In this document: positions 25,016 to 38,173 of the stretch, piece by piece
Position numbering within the stretch: the stretch's first letter is position 1
How the letters are laid out: each line of letters opens with the position of its first letter
Assembly: GCF_032854445.1 (NCBI RefSeq)
Contig: NW_027018190.1
Span: 1 to 60,890, forward strand
DNA length: 60,890 nucleotides
Direction of reading: 5' to 3'
Origin: Liolophura sinensis
Lineage: Eukaryota; Mollusca; Polyplacophora; Chitonida; Chitonidae
Translations under genes and position numbers: made by a program
Notes under the pieces: model-generated
The model's database searches: none
Seen by the model: only the letters and a program-made list of their open reading frames with translations
What the model was told of the DNA's origin: nothing

Positions 25016-27755
25016 CCATGGAAACCAAGGAAATTTGCAATTTTTCAACAGCTGGAGATGCCTGGCCCAATTGCGCATCTTTTGGCACCTTATTGATGTG
25101 GGTCAGTGTTTAATTGTACTTTTTACAGCAGACTGTATCAAGTACCTTGTGATTTTTATATACAAATGGTGTGGTTTTTCAACATGTAGATAAAGACATT
25201 GAGTTTGTCTTCGACTTAGAAATAAGACAATTGCTGGATGAGTTAAATGGGCTTGGCCCAAAGATTTGACGTCTTCTGGGCTACCGAAGGGCACATAACT
25301 TATAATCAAAAGTTGAATATAGTAATGACCAGTCGCGATATTACATAGTAAATGTACCCGAGTTGAATTAGCAAAAAGCCCAGGCAAAAATCCCAAAGTG
25401 GAAAAACTGTTCCAATGCTGCTGGTAAGAGGCTAATCCGACGTATTTTGTGACGAGAAATCGAATGGTGCAAACCGCGTTGCTCTCCGACCAAGACTTTT
25501 GGCTGTAGCGACAATTGAATGAGAATTTATGTGAAAATCACGTGCCTAACAACGGCTCTTACTCCATGGAAACCAAGAAAATTTGCAATTTTTCAACAGC
25601 TGGAGATGCCTGGCCCAATTGCGCATCTTTTGGCACCTTATTGATGTGGGTCAGTGTTTAATTGTACTTTTTACAGCAGACTGTATCAAGTACCTTGTGT
25701 TTTTTATATACAAATGGTGTGGTTTTTCAACATGTAGATAAAGACATTGAGTTTGTCTTCGACTTAGAAGTAAGACAATTGCTGGGTGAGTTAAATGGGC
25801 TTGGCCCAAAGATTTGACGTCTTCTGGGCTACCGAAGGGCACATAACTTATAATCAAAAGTTGAATATAGTAATGACCAGTCGCGATATTACATAAAATA
25901 TGTAGCGGAATTTAATTAGCAAAAAGCCTAGGCAAAAATCCAAAAGTGGAAAAACTGTTCCAATGCTGCTGGTAAGAGGCTAATCCGACGTATTTTGTGA
26001 CGAGAAATCAAATGGTGCAAACCGCGTTGCTCTCTGACCAATACTTTTGGCTGTAGCGACAATTGAATGAGCATTTATGTGAAAATCACGTGCCTAACAA
26101 CGGCTCTTACTCCATGGAAACCAAGGAAATTTGCAATTTTTCAACAGCTGGAGATGCCTGGCCCAATTGCGCATCTTTTGGCACCTTATTGATGTGGGTC
26201 AGTGTTTAATTGTACTTTTTACAGCAGACTGTATCAAGTACCTTGTGTTTTTTATATACAAATGGTGTGGTTTTTCAACATGTAGGTAAAGACATTGAGT
26301 TTGTCTTCGACTTAGAAGTAAGACAATTGCTGGATGAGTTAAATGGGCTTGGCCCAAAGATTTGACGTCTTCTGGGCTACCGAAGGGCACATAACTTATA
26401 ATCAAAAGTTGACTATAGTAATGACCAGTCGCGATATTACATAGTAAATATAGAAGAATTTAATTAGCAAAAAGCCCAGGCAAAAATCCAAAAGTGGAAA
26501 AAACTGTTCCAATGCTGCTGGTAAGAGGCTAATCCGACTTATTTTGTGACGAGAAATCGAATGGTGCAAACCGCGTTGCTCTCCGACCAATACTTTTGGC
26601 TGTACCGACAATTGAATGAGCATTTATGTGAAAATCACGTGCCCAGCAACGGCTCTTACTCCATGGAAACCAAGGAAATTTGCAATTTTTCAACAGCTGG
26701 AGATGCCTGGCCCAATTGCGCATCTTTTGGCACCTTGTTGATGTGGGTCAGTGTTTAATTGTACTTTTTACAGCAGACTGTATCAAGTACCTTGTGTTTT
26801 TTATATACAAATGGTGTGGTTTTTCAACATGTAGATAAAGACATTGAGTTTGTCTTCGACTTAGAAGTAAGACAATTGCTGGATGAGTTAAATGGGCTTG
26901 GCCCAAAGATTTGACGTCTTCTGGGCTACCGAAGGGCACATAACTTATAATCAAAAGTTGATTATAGTAATGACCAGTCGCGATATTACAAAAAATATGT
27001 AGCGGAATTTAATTAGCAAAAAGCCCAGGCAAAAATGCAAAAGTGGAAAAACTGTTCCAATGCTGCTGGTAAGAGGCTAATCCGACGTATTTTGTGACGA
27101 GAAATCGAATGGTGCAAACCGCGTTGCTCTCTGACCAATACTTTTGGCTGTAGCGACAATTGAATGAGCATTTATGTGAAAATCACGTGCCTAACAACGG
27201 CTCTTACTCCATGGAAACCAAGGAAATTTGCAATTTTCAACAGCTGGAGATGCCTGGCCCAATTGCGCATCTTTTGGCACCTTATTGATGTGGGTCAGTG
27301 TTTAATTGTACTTTTTACAGCAGACTGTATCAAGTACCTTGTGTTTTTTATATACAAATGGTGTGGTTTTTCAACATGTAGATAAAGACATTGAGTTTGT
27401 CTTCGACTTAGAAGTAAGACAATTGCTGGATGAGTTAAATGGGCTTGGCCCAAAGATTTGACGTCTTCTGGGCTACCGAAGGGCACATAACTTATAATCA
27501 AAAGTTGAATAAAGTAATGACCAGTGGCGATATTACATAGTAAATGTAGCCGAATTGAATTAGCAAAAAGCCCAGGCAAAAATCCAAAAGTGGAAAAACT
27601 GTTCCAATGCTGCTGGTAAGAGGCTAATCCGACGTATTTTGTGACGAGAAATCGAATGGTGCAAACCGCGTTGCTCTCCGACCAACACTTATGGCTGTAG
27701 CTACAATTGAATGAGCATTTATGTGAAAATCACGTGCGTAACAACGGCTCTTACT
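25016..27755 (+). repeat. Zone B 5-monomer higher-order unit
   Basis: The unit (25016, 25564, 26112, 26661, 27209) starts with the same marked pair as the 8-mer copy but skips three monomers, so the marked first monomer returns after 2,740 bp. The segment from about 23.5 to 26.2 kb matches about 26.2 to 29.0 kb monomer by monomer, with only a few substitutions (for example CACCTGCG against CACGTGCG, and CACCTTATTG against CACCTTGTTG). Confidence 0.83.
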
Positions 27756-30700
27756 CCATGGAAACCAAGGAAATTTGCAATTTTTCAACAGCTGGAGATG
27801 CCTGGCCCAATTGCGCATCTTTTGGCACCTTATTGATGTGGGTCAGTGTTTAATTGTACTTTTTACAGCAGACTGTATCAAGTACCTTGTGATTTTTATA
27901 TACAAATGGTGTGGTTTTTCAACATGTAGATAAAGACATTGAGTTTGTCTTCGACTTAGAAATAAGACAATTGCTGGATGAGTTAAATGGGCTTGGCCCA
28001 AAGATTTGACGTCTTCTGGGCTACCGAAGGGCACATAACTTATAATCAAAAGTTGAATATAGTAATGACCAGTCGCGATATTACATAGTAAATGTACCCG
28101 AGTTGAATTAGCAAAAAGCCCAGGCAAAAATCCAAAAGTGGAAAAACTGTTCCAATGCTGCTGGTAAGAGGCTAATCCGACGTATTTTGTGACGAGAAAT
28201 CGAATGGTGCAAACCGCGTTGCTCTCCGACCAAGACTTTTGGCTGTAGCTACAATTGAATGAGAATTTATGTGAAAATCACGTGCCTAACAACGGCTCTT
28301 ACTCCATGGAAACCAAGAAAATTTGCAATTTTTCAACAGCTGGAGATGCCTGGCCCAATTGCGCATCTTTTGGCACCTTATTGATGTGGGTCAGTGTTTA
28401 ATTGTACTTTTTACAGCAGACTGTATCAAGTACCTTGTGTTTTTTATATACAAATGGTGTGGTTTTTCAACATGTAGATAAAGACATTGAGTTTGTCTTC
28501 GACTTAGAAGTAAGACAATTGCTGGGTGAGTTAAATGGGCTTGGCCCAAAGATTTGACGTCTTCTGGGCTACCGAAGGGCACATAACTTATAATCAAAAG
28601 TTGAATATAGTAATGACCAGTCGCGATATTACATAAAATATGTAGCGGAATTTAATTAGCAAAAAGCCTAGGCAAAAATCCAAAAGTGGAAAAACTGTTC
28701 CAATGCTGCTGGTAAGAGGCTAATCCGACGTATTTTGTGACGAGAAATCAAATGGTGCAAACCGCGTTGCTCTCTGACCAATACTTTTGGCTGTAGCGAC
28801 AATTGAATGAGCATTTATGTGAAAATCACGTGCCTAACAACGGCTCTTACTCCATGGAAACCAAGGAAATTTGCAATTTTTCAACAGCTGGAGATGCCTG
28901 GCCCAATTGCGCATCTTTTGGCACCTTATTGATGTGGGTCAGTGTTTAATTGTACTTTTTACAGCAGACTGTATCAAGTACCTTGTGTTTTTTATATACA
29001 AATGGTGTGGTTTTTCAACATGTAGATAAAGACATTGAGTTTGTCTTCGACTTAGAAGTAAGACAATTGCTGGATGAGTTAAATGGGCTTGGCCCAAAGA
29101 TTTGACGTCTTCTGGGCTACCGAAGGGCACATAACTTATAATCAAAAGTTGACTATAGTAATGACCAGTCGCGATATTACATAGTAAATGTAGCCGAATT
29201 GAATTAGCAAAAAGCCCAGGCAAAAATCCAAAAGTGGAAAAACTGTTCCAATGCTGCTGGTAAGAGGCTAATCCGACGTATTTTGTGACGAGAAATCAAA
29301 TGGTGCAAACCGCGTTGCTCTCCGACCAATACTTTTGGCTGTAGCGACAATTGAATGAGCATTTATGTGAAAATCACGTGCCCAGCCACTGCTCTTACTC
29401 CATGGAAACCAAGGAAATTTGCAATTTTTCAACAGCTGGAGATGCCTGGCCCAATTGCGCATCTTTTGGCACCTTATTGATGTGGGTCAGTGTTTAATTG
29501 TACTTTTTACAGCAGACTGTATCAAGTACCTTGTGTTTTTTATATACAAATGGTGTGGTTTTTCAACATGTAGATAAAGACATTGAGTTTGTCTTCGACT
29601 TAGAAGTAAGACAATTGCTGGATGCGTTAAATGGGCTTGGCCCAAAGATTTGACGTCTTCTGGGCTACCGAAGGGCACATAACTTATAATCAAAAGTTGA
29701 CTATAGTAATGACCAGTCGCGATATTACATAAAATATGTAGCCGAGTTGAATTAGCAAAAAGCCCAGGCAAAAATGCAAAAGTGGAAAAAACTGTTCCAA
29801 TGCTGCTGGTAAGAGGCTAATCCGACGTATTTTGTGACGAGAAATCGAATGGTGCAAACCGCGTTGCTCTCCGACCAATACTTTTGGCTGTAGCTACAAT
29901 TGAATGAGCATTTATGTGAAAATCACGTGCCTAACAACGGCTCTTACTCCATGGAAACCAAGGAAATTTGCGATTTTTCAACAGCTGGAGATGCCTGGCC
30001 CAATTGCGCATCTTTTGGCACCTTATTGATGTGGGTCAGTGTTTAATTGTACTTTTTACAGCAGACTGTATCAAGTACCTTGTGTTTTTTATATACAAAT
30101 GGTGTGGTTTTTCAACATGTAGGTAAAGACATTGAGTTTGTCTTCGACTTAGAAGTAAGACAATTGCTGGATGAGTTAAATGGGCTTGGCCCAAAGATTT
30201 GACGTCTTCTGGGCTACCGAAGGGCACATAACTTATAATCAAAAGTTGACTATAGTAATGACCAGTCGCGATATTACATAGTAAATGTAGCCGAGTTGAA
30301 TTAGCAAAAAGCCCAGGCAAAAATCCCAAAGTGGAAAAACTGTTCCAATGCTGCTGGTAAGAGGCTAATCCGACGTATTTTGTGACGAGAAATCGAATGG
30401 TGCAAACCGCGTTGCTCTCCGACCAATACTTTTGGCTGTAGCGACAATTGAATGAGCATTTATGTGAAAATCACGTGCCTAACAACGGCTCTTACTCCAT
30501 GGAAACCAAGGAAATTTGCAATTTTTCAACAGCTGGAGATGCCTGGCCCAATTGCGCATCTTTTGGCACCTTATTGATGTGGGTCAGTGTTTAATTGTAC
30601 TTTTTACAGCAGACTGTATCAAGTACCTTGTGTTTTTTATATACAAATGGTGTGGTTTTTCAACATGTAGATAAAGACATTGAGTTTGTCTTCGACTTAG

Positions 30701-31592
30701 AAGTAAGACAATTGCTGGATGAGTTAAATGGGCTTGGCCCAAAGATTTGACGTCTTCTGGGCTACCGAAGGGCACATAACTTATAATCAAAAGTTGACTA
30801 TAGTAATGACCAGTCGCGATATTACATAGTAAATGTAGAAGAATTTAATTAGCAAAAAGCCCAGGCAAAAATCCAAAAGTGGAAAAACTGTTCCAATGCT
30901 GCTGGTAAGAGGCTAATCCGACGTATTTTGTGACGAGAAATCGAATGGTGCAAACCGCGTTGCTCTCCGACCAATACTTTTGGCTGTACCGACAATTGAA
31001 TGAGCATTTATGTGAAAATCACGTGCCCAGCAACGGCTCTTACTCCATGGAAACCAAGGAAATTTGCAATTTTTCAACAGCTGGAGATGCCTGGCCCAAT
31101 TGCGCATCTTTTGGCACCTTATTGATGTGGGTCAGTGTTTAATTGTACTTTTTACAGCAGACTGTATCAAGTACCTTGTGTTTTTTATATACAAATGGTG
31201 TGGTTTTTCAACATGTAGATAAAGACATTGAGTTTGTCTTCGACTTAGAAGTAAGACAATTGCTGGATGAGTTAAATGGGCTTGGCCCAAAGATTTGACG
31301 TCTTCTGGGCTACCGAAGGGCACATAACTTATAATCAAAAGTTGATTATAGTAATGACCAGTCGCGATATTACAAAAAATATGTAGCGGAATTTAATTAG
31401 CAAAAAGCCCAGGCAAAAATCCAAAAGTGGAAAAACTGTTCCAATGCTGCTGGTAAGAGGCTAATCCGACGTATTTTGTGACGAGAAATCGAATGGTGCA
31501 AACCGCGTTGCTCTCTGACCAATACTTTTGGCTGTAGCGACAATTGAATGAGCATTTATGTGAAAATCACGTGCCTAACAACGGCTCTTACT
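27756..31592 (+). repeat. Zone B rearranged 8-mer-like unit, copy 2
   Basis: Monomers 27756 and 28304 match 25016 and 25564. 28852 then matches 22278, 29400 matches 22826 (GCCCAGCCACTGC), 29949 resembles 23373 (GTAGGTAAAG), and 31045 matches 23921 (TGTACCGAC). 30497 is an extra member and the equivalent of 21729 is missing, so the unit is a mosaic and not a clean copy. Confidence 0.75.
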
Positions 31593-34331
31593 CCATGGAA
31601 ACCAAGGAAATTTGCAATTTTCAACAGCTGGAGATGCCTGGCCCTATTGCGCATCTTTTGGCACCTTATTGATGTGGGTCAGTGTTTAATTGTACTTTTT
31701 ACAGCAGACTGTATCAAGTACCTTGTGTTTTTTATATACAAATGGTGTGGTTTTTCAACATGTAGATAAAGACATTGAGTTTGTCTTCGACTTGGAAGTA
31801 AGACAATTGCTGGATGCGTTAAATGGGCTTGGCCCAAAGATTTGACGTCTTCTGGGCTACCGAAGGGCACATAACTTATAATCAAAAGTTGATTATAGTA
31901 ATGACCAGTCGCGATATAACATAAAATATGTAGCGGAATTTAATTAGCAAAAAGCCCAGGCAAAAATCCAAAAGTGGAAAAACTGTTCCAATGCTGCTGG
32001 TAAGAGGCTAATCCGACGTATTTTGTGACGAGAAATCGAATGGTGCAAACCGCGTTGCTCTCCGACCAACACTTATGGCTGTAGCTACAATTGAATGAGC
32101 ATTTATGTGAAAATCACGTGCCTAACAACGGCTCTTACTCCATGGAAACCAAGGAAATTTGCAATTTTTTTACAGCTGGAGATGCCTGGCCCAATTGCGC
32201 ATCTTTTGGCACCTTATTGATGTGGGTCAGTGTTCAATTGTACTTTTTACAGCAGACTGTATCAAGTACCTTGTTGTTTTTATATACAAATGGTGTGGTT
32301 TTTCAACATGTAGATAAAGACATTGAGTTTGTCTTCGACTTAGAAGTAAGACAATTGCTGGATGAGTTAAATGGGCTTGGCCCAAAGATTTGACGTCTTC
32401 TGGGCTACCGAAGGGCACATAACTTATAATCAAAAGTTGAATAAAGTAATGACCAGTCGCGATATTACATAGTAAATGTAGCCGAATTGAATTAGCAAAA
32501 AGCCCAGGCAAAAATCCCAAAGTGGAAAAACTGTTCCAATGCTGCTGGTAAGAGGCTAATCCGACGTATTTTGTGACGAGAAATCGAATGGTGCAAACCG
32601 CGTTGCTGTCCGACCAATACTTTTGGCTGTAGCGACAATTGAATGAGCATTTATGTGAAAATCACGTGCCTAACAACGGCTCTTACTCCATGGAAACCAA
32701 GGAAATTTGCAATTTTTCAACAGCTGGAGATGCCTGGCCCAATTGCGCATCTTTTGGCACCCTTATTGATGTGGGTCAGTGTTTAATTGTACTTTTTACA
32801 GCAGACTGTATCAAGTACCTTGTGTTTTTTATATACAAATGGTGTGGTTTTTCAACATGTAGATAAAGACATTGAGTTTGTCTTCGACTTAGAAGTAAGA
32901 CAATTGCTGGATGAGTTAAATGGGCTTGGCCCAAAGATTTGACGTCTTCTGGGCTACCGAAGGGCACATAACTTATAATCAAATGTTGAATATAGTAATG
33001 ACCAGTCGCGATATTACATAGTAAATGTAGCCGAATTGAATTAGCAAAAAGCCCAGGCAAAAATCCCAAAGTGGAAAAACTGTTCCAATGCTGCTGGTAA
33101 GAGGCTAATCCGACGTATTTTGTGACGAGAAATCGAATGGTGCAAACCGCGTTGCTCTCCGACCAATACTTTTGGCTGTAGCGACAATTGAATGAGCATT
33201 TATGTGAAAATCACGTGACCAGCAACGGCTCTTACTCCATGGAAACCAAGGAAATTTGCAATTTTTCAACAGCTGGAGATGCCTGGCCCAATTGCGCATC
33301 TTTTGGCACCTTATTGATGTGGGTCAGTGTTCAATTGTACTTTTTACAGCAGACTGTATCAAGTACCTTGTTGTTTTTATATACAAATGGTGTGGTTTTT
33401 CAACATGTAGATAAAGACATTGAGTTTGTCTTCGACTTAGAAGTAAGACAATTGCTGGATGAGTTAAATGGGCTTGGCCCAAAGATTTGACGTCTTCTGG
33501 GCTACCGAAGGGCACATAACTTATAATCAAATGTTGAATATAGTAATGACCAGTCGCGATATTACATAGTAAATGTAGCCGAATTGAATTAGCAAAAAGC
33601 CCAGGCAAAAATCCCAAAGTGGAAAAACTGTTCCAATGCTGCTGGTAAGAGGCTAATCCGACGTATTTTGTGACGAGAAATCGAATGGTGCAAACCGCGT
33701 TGCTCTCCGACCAATACTTTTGGGTGTAGCGACAATTGAATGAGCATTTATGTGAAAATCACGTGCCTAACAACGGCTCTTACTCCATGGAAACCAAGGA
33801 AATTTGCAATTTTTCAACAGCTGGAGATGCCTGGCCCAATTGCGCATCTTTTGGCACCTTATTGATGTGGGTCAGTGTTCAATTGCACTTTTTACAGCAG
33901 ACTGTATCAAGTACCTTGTTGTTTTTATATACAAATGGTGTGGTTTTCAACATGTAGATAAAGACATTGAGTTTGTCTTCGACTTAGAAGTAAGACAATT
34001 GCTGGATGAGTTAAATGGGCTTGGCCCAAAGATTTGACGTCTTCTGGGCTACCGAAGGGCACATAACTTATAATCAAAAGTTGAATAAAGTAATGACCAG
34101 TGGCGATATTACATAGTAAATGTAGCCGAATTGAATTAGCAAAAAGCCCAGGCAAAAATCCAAAAGTGGAAAAACTGTTCCAATGCTGCTGGTAAGAGGC
34201 TAATCCGACGTATTTTGTGACGAGAAATCGAATGGTGCAAACCGCGTTGCTCTCTGACCAATACTTTTGGCTGTAGCGACAATTGAATGAGCATTTATGT
34301 GAAAATCACGTGCCTAACAACGGCTCTTACT
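31593..34331 (+). repeat. Second zone B 5-mer higher-order repeat, copy 1
   Basis: Monomers 31593, 32140, 32688, 33237 and 33785. Markers in order: CTTGGAAGT with GATGCGTT and GATATAACATAAAATATG (31593); a poly-T run before ACAGCTGG in place of TTCAACAGCTGG (32140); GTTGCTGTCC (before 32688); GTGACCAGC (before 33237). Confidence 0.83.
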
Positions 34332-36529
34332 CCATGGAAACCAAGGAAATTTGCAATTTTCAACAGCTGGAGATGCCTGGCCCAATTGCGCATCTTTTGG
34401 CACCTTATTGATGTGGGTCAGTGTTTAATTGTACTTTTTACAGCAGACTGTATCAAGTACCTTGTGTTTTTTATATACAAATGGTGTGGTTTTTTCAACA
34501 TGTAGATAAAGGACATTGAGTTTGTCTTCGACTTGGAAGTAAGACAATTGCTGGATGCGTTAAATGGGCCTTGGCCCAAAGATTTGACGTCTTCTGGGCT
34601 ACCGAAGGGCACATAACTTATAATCAAAAGTTGATTATAGTAATGACCAGTCGCGATATAACATAAAATATGTAGCGGAATTTAATTAGCAAAAAAGCCC
34701 AGGCAAAAAATCCAAAAGTGGAAAAACTGTTCCAATGCTGCTGGTAAGAGGCTAATCCGACGTATTTTGTGACGAGAAATCGAATGGTGCAAACCGCGTT
34801 GCTCTCCGACCAACACTTATGGCTGTAGCTACATTGAATGAGCATTTATGTGAAAATCACGTGCCTAACAACGGCTCTTACTCCATGGAAACCAAGGAAA
34901 TTTGCAATTTTTTTTACAGCTGGAGATGCCTGGCCCAATTGCGCATCTTTTGGCACCTTATTGATGTGGGTCAGTGTTCAATTGTACTTTTTACAGCAGA
35001 CTGTATCAAGTACCTTGTTGTTTTTATATACAAATGGTGTGGTTTTTCAACATGTAGATAAAGACATTGAGTTTGTCTTCGACTTAGAAGTAAGACAATT
35101 GCTGGATGAGTTAAATGGGCTTGGCCCAAAGATTTGACGTCTTCTGGGCTACCGAAGGGCACATAACTTATAATCAAAAGTTGAATAAAGTAATGACCAG
35201 TCGCGATATTACATAGTAAATGTAGCCGAATTGAATTAGCAAAAAGCCCAGGCAAAAATCCCAAAGTGGAAAAACTGTTCCAATGCTGCTGGTAAGAGGC
35301 TAATCCGACGTATTTTGTGACGAGAAATCGAATGGTGCAAACCGCGTTGCTGTCCGACCAATACTTTTTGGCTGTAGCGACAATTGAATGAGCATTTATG
35401 TGAAAATCACGTGCCTAACAACGGCTCTTACTCCATGGAAACCAAGGAAATTTGCAATTTTTCAACAGCTGGAGATGCCTGGCCCAATTGCGCATCTTTT
35501 GGCACCTTATTGATGTGGGTCAGTGTTTAATTGTACTTTTTACAGCAGACTGTATCAAGTACCTTGTGTTTTTTATATACAAATGGTTGTGGTTTTTCAA
35601 CATGTAGATAAAGACATTGAGTTTGTCTTCGACTTAGAAGTAAGACAATTGCTGGATGAGTTAAATGGGCTTGGCCCAAAGATTTGACGTCTTCTGGGCT
35701 ACCGAAGGGCACATAACTTATAATCAAATGTTGAATATAGTAATGACCAGTCGCGATATTACATAGTAAATGTAGCCGAATTGAATTAGCAAAAAGCCCA
35801 GGCAAAAATCCCAAAGTGGAAAAACTGTTCCAATGCTGCTGGTAAGAGGCTAATCCGACGTATTTTGTGACGAGAAATCGAATGGTGCAAACCGCGTTGC
35901 TCTCCGACCAATACTTTTGGCTGTAGCGACAATTGAATGAGCATTTATGTGAAAATCACGTGACCAGCAACGGCTCTTACTCCATGGAAACCAAGGAAAT
36001 TTGCAATTTTTCAACAGCTGGAGATGCCTGGCCCAATTGCGCATCTTTTGGCACCTTATTGATGTGGGTCAGTGTTCAATTGTACTTTTTACAGCAGACT
36101 GTATCAAGTACCTTGTTGTTTTCATATACAAATGGTGTGGTTTTTCAACATGTAGATAAAGACATTGAGTTTGTCTTCGACTTAGAAGTAAGACAATTGC
36201 TGGATGAGTTAAATGGGCTTGGCCCAAAGATTTGACGTCTTCTGGGCTACCGAAGGGCACATAACTTATAATAAAAAGTTGAATATAGTAATGACCAGTC
36301 GCGATATTACATAGTAAATGTAGCCGAATTGAATTAGCAAAAAGCCCAGGCAAAAATCCAAAAGTGGAAAAACTGTTCCAATGCTGCTGGTAAGAGGCTA
36401 ATCCGACGTATTTTGTGACGAGAAATCGAATGGTGCAAACCGCGTTGCTCTCCGACCAATACTTTTGGCTGTAGCGACAATTGAATGAGCATTTATGTGA
36501 AAATCACGTGCCCAGCAACGGCTCTTACT
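34332..36529 (+). repeat. Second zone B 5-mer higher-order repeat, copy 2 (partial)
   Basis: Monomers 34332, 34883, 35433 and 35982 repeat the markers of 31593 to 33237 in the same order about 2,740 bp later. The fifth position (36530) is a different monomer type, so the copy is incomplete. Homopolymer insertions are frequent here (GGACATTGAG, GGGCCTTGGCCC, AAAAAAGCCCAGG). Confidence 0.8.
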
Positions 36530-38173
36530 CCATGGAAACCAAGGAAATTTGCAATTTTTCAACAGCTGGAGATGCCTGGCCCAATTGCGCATCTTTTGGC
36601 ACCTTATTGATGTGGGTCAGTGTTTAATTATACTTTTTACAGCAGACTGTATCAAGTACCTTGTGTTTTTTATATACAAATGGTGTGGTTTTTCAACATG
36701 TAGATAAAGACATTGAGTTTGTCTTCGACTTAGAAGTAAGACAATTGCTGGATGAGTTAAATGGGCTTGGCCCAAAGATTTGACGTCTTCTGGGCTACCG
36801 AAGGGCACATAACTTATAATCAAAAGTTGAATATAGTAATGACCAGTCGCGATATTACATAGTAAATGTAGCCGAATTGAATTAGCAAAAAGCCCAGGCA
36901 AAAATCCCAAAGTGGAAAAACTGTTCCAATGCTGCTGGTAAGAGGCTAATCCGACGTATTTTGTGACGAGAAATCGAATGGTGCAAACCGCGTTGCTCTC
37001 CGACCAACACTTATGGCTGTAGCTACAATTGAATGAGCATTTATGTGAAAATCACGTGCCTAACAACGGCTCTTACTCCATGGAAACCAAGGAAATTTGC
37101 AATTTTTCAACAGCTGGAGATGCCTGGCCCAATTGCGCATCTTTTGGCACCTTATTGATGTGGGTCAGTGTTTAATTGTACTTTTTACAGCAGACTGTAT
37201 CAAGTACCTTGTGTTTTTTATATACAAATGGTGTGGTTTTTCAACATGTAGATAAAGACATTGAGTTTGTCTTCGACTTAGAAGTAAGACAATTGCTGGA
37301 TGAGTTAAATGGGCTTGGCCCAAAGATTTGACGTCTTCTGGGCTACCGAAGGGCACATAACTTATAATCAAAAGTTGAATATAGTAATGACCAGTCGCGA
37401 TATTACATAGTAAATGTAGCCGAATTGAATTAGCAAAAAGCCCAGGCAAAAATCCCAAAGTGGAAAAACTGTTCCAATGCTGCTGGTAAGAGGCTAATCC
37501 GACGTATTTTGTGACGAGAAATCGAATGGTGCAAACCGCGTTGCTCTCCGACCAACACTTATGGCTGTAGCTACAATTGAATGAGCATTTATGTGAAAAT
37601 CACGTGCCTAACGACGGCTCTTACTCCATGGAAACCAAGGAAATTTGCAATTTTTCAACAGCTGGAGATGCCTGGCCCAATTGCGCATCTTTTGGCACCT
37701 TATTGATGTGGGTCAGTGTTTAATTGTACTTTTTACAGCAGACTGTATCAAGTACCTTGTGTTTTTTATATACAAATGGTGTGGTTTTTCAACATGTAGA
37801 TAAAGACATTGAGTTTGTCTTCGACTTAGAAGTAAGACAATTGCTGGATGAGTTAAATGGGCTTGGCCCAAAGATTTGACGTCTTCTGGGCTACCGAAGG
37901 GCACATAACTTATAATCAAAAGTTGAATATAGTAATGACCAGTCGCGATATTACATAGTAAATGTAGCCGAATTGAATTAGCAAAAAGCCCAGGCAAAAA
38001 TCCCAAAGTGAAAAAACTGTTCCAATGCTGCTGGTAAGAGGCTAATCCGACGTATTTTGTGACGAGAAATCGAATGGTGCAAACCGCGTTGCTCTCCGAC
38101 CAACACTTATGGCTGTAGCTACAATTGAATGAGCATTTATGTGAAAATCACGTGCCTAACGACGGCTCTTACT
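36530..38173 (+). repeat. Zone B monomers of exactly 548 bp
   Basis: Three monomers (36530, 37078, 37626) begin a run to 44202 in which every anchor spacing is exactly 548 bp. The only obvious differences are GCCTAACGACGG against GCCTAACAACGG and scattered substitutions. Confidence 0.85.
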
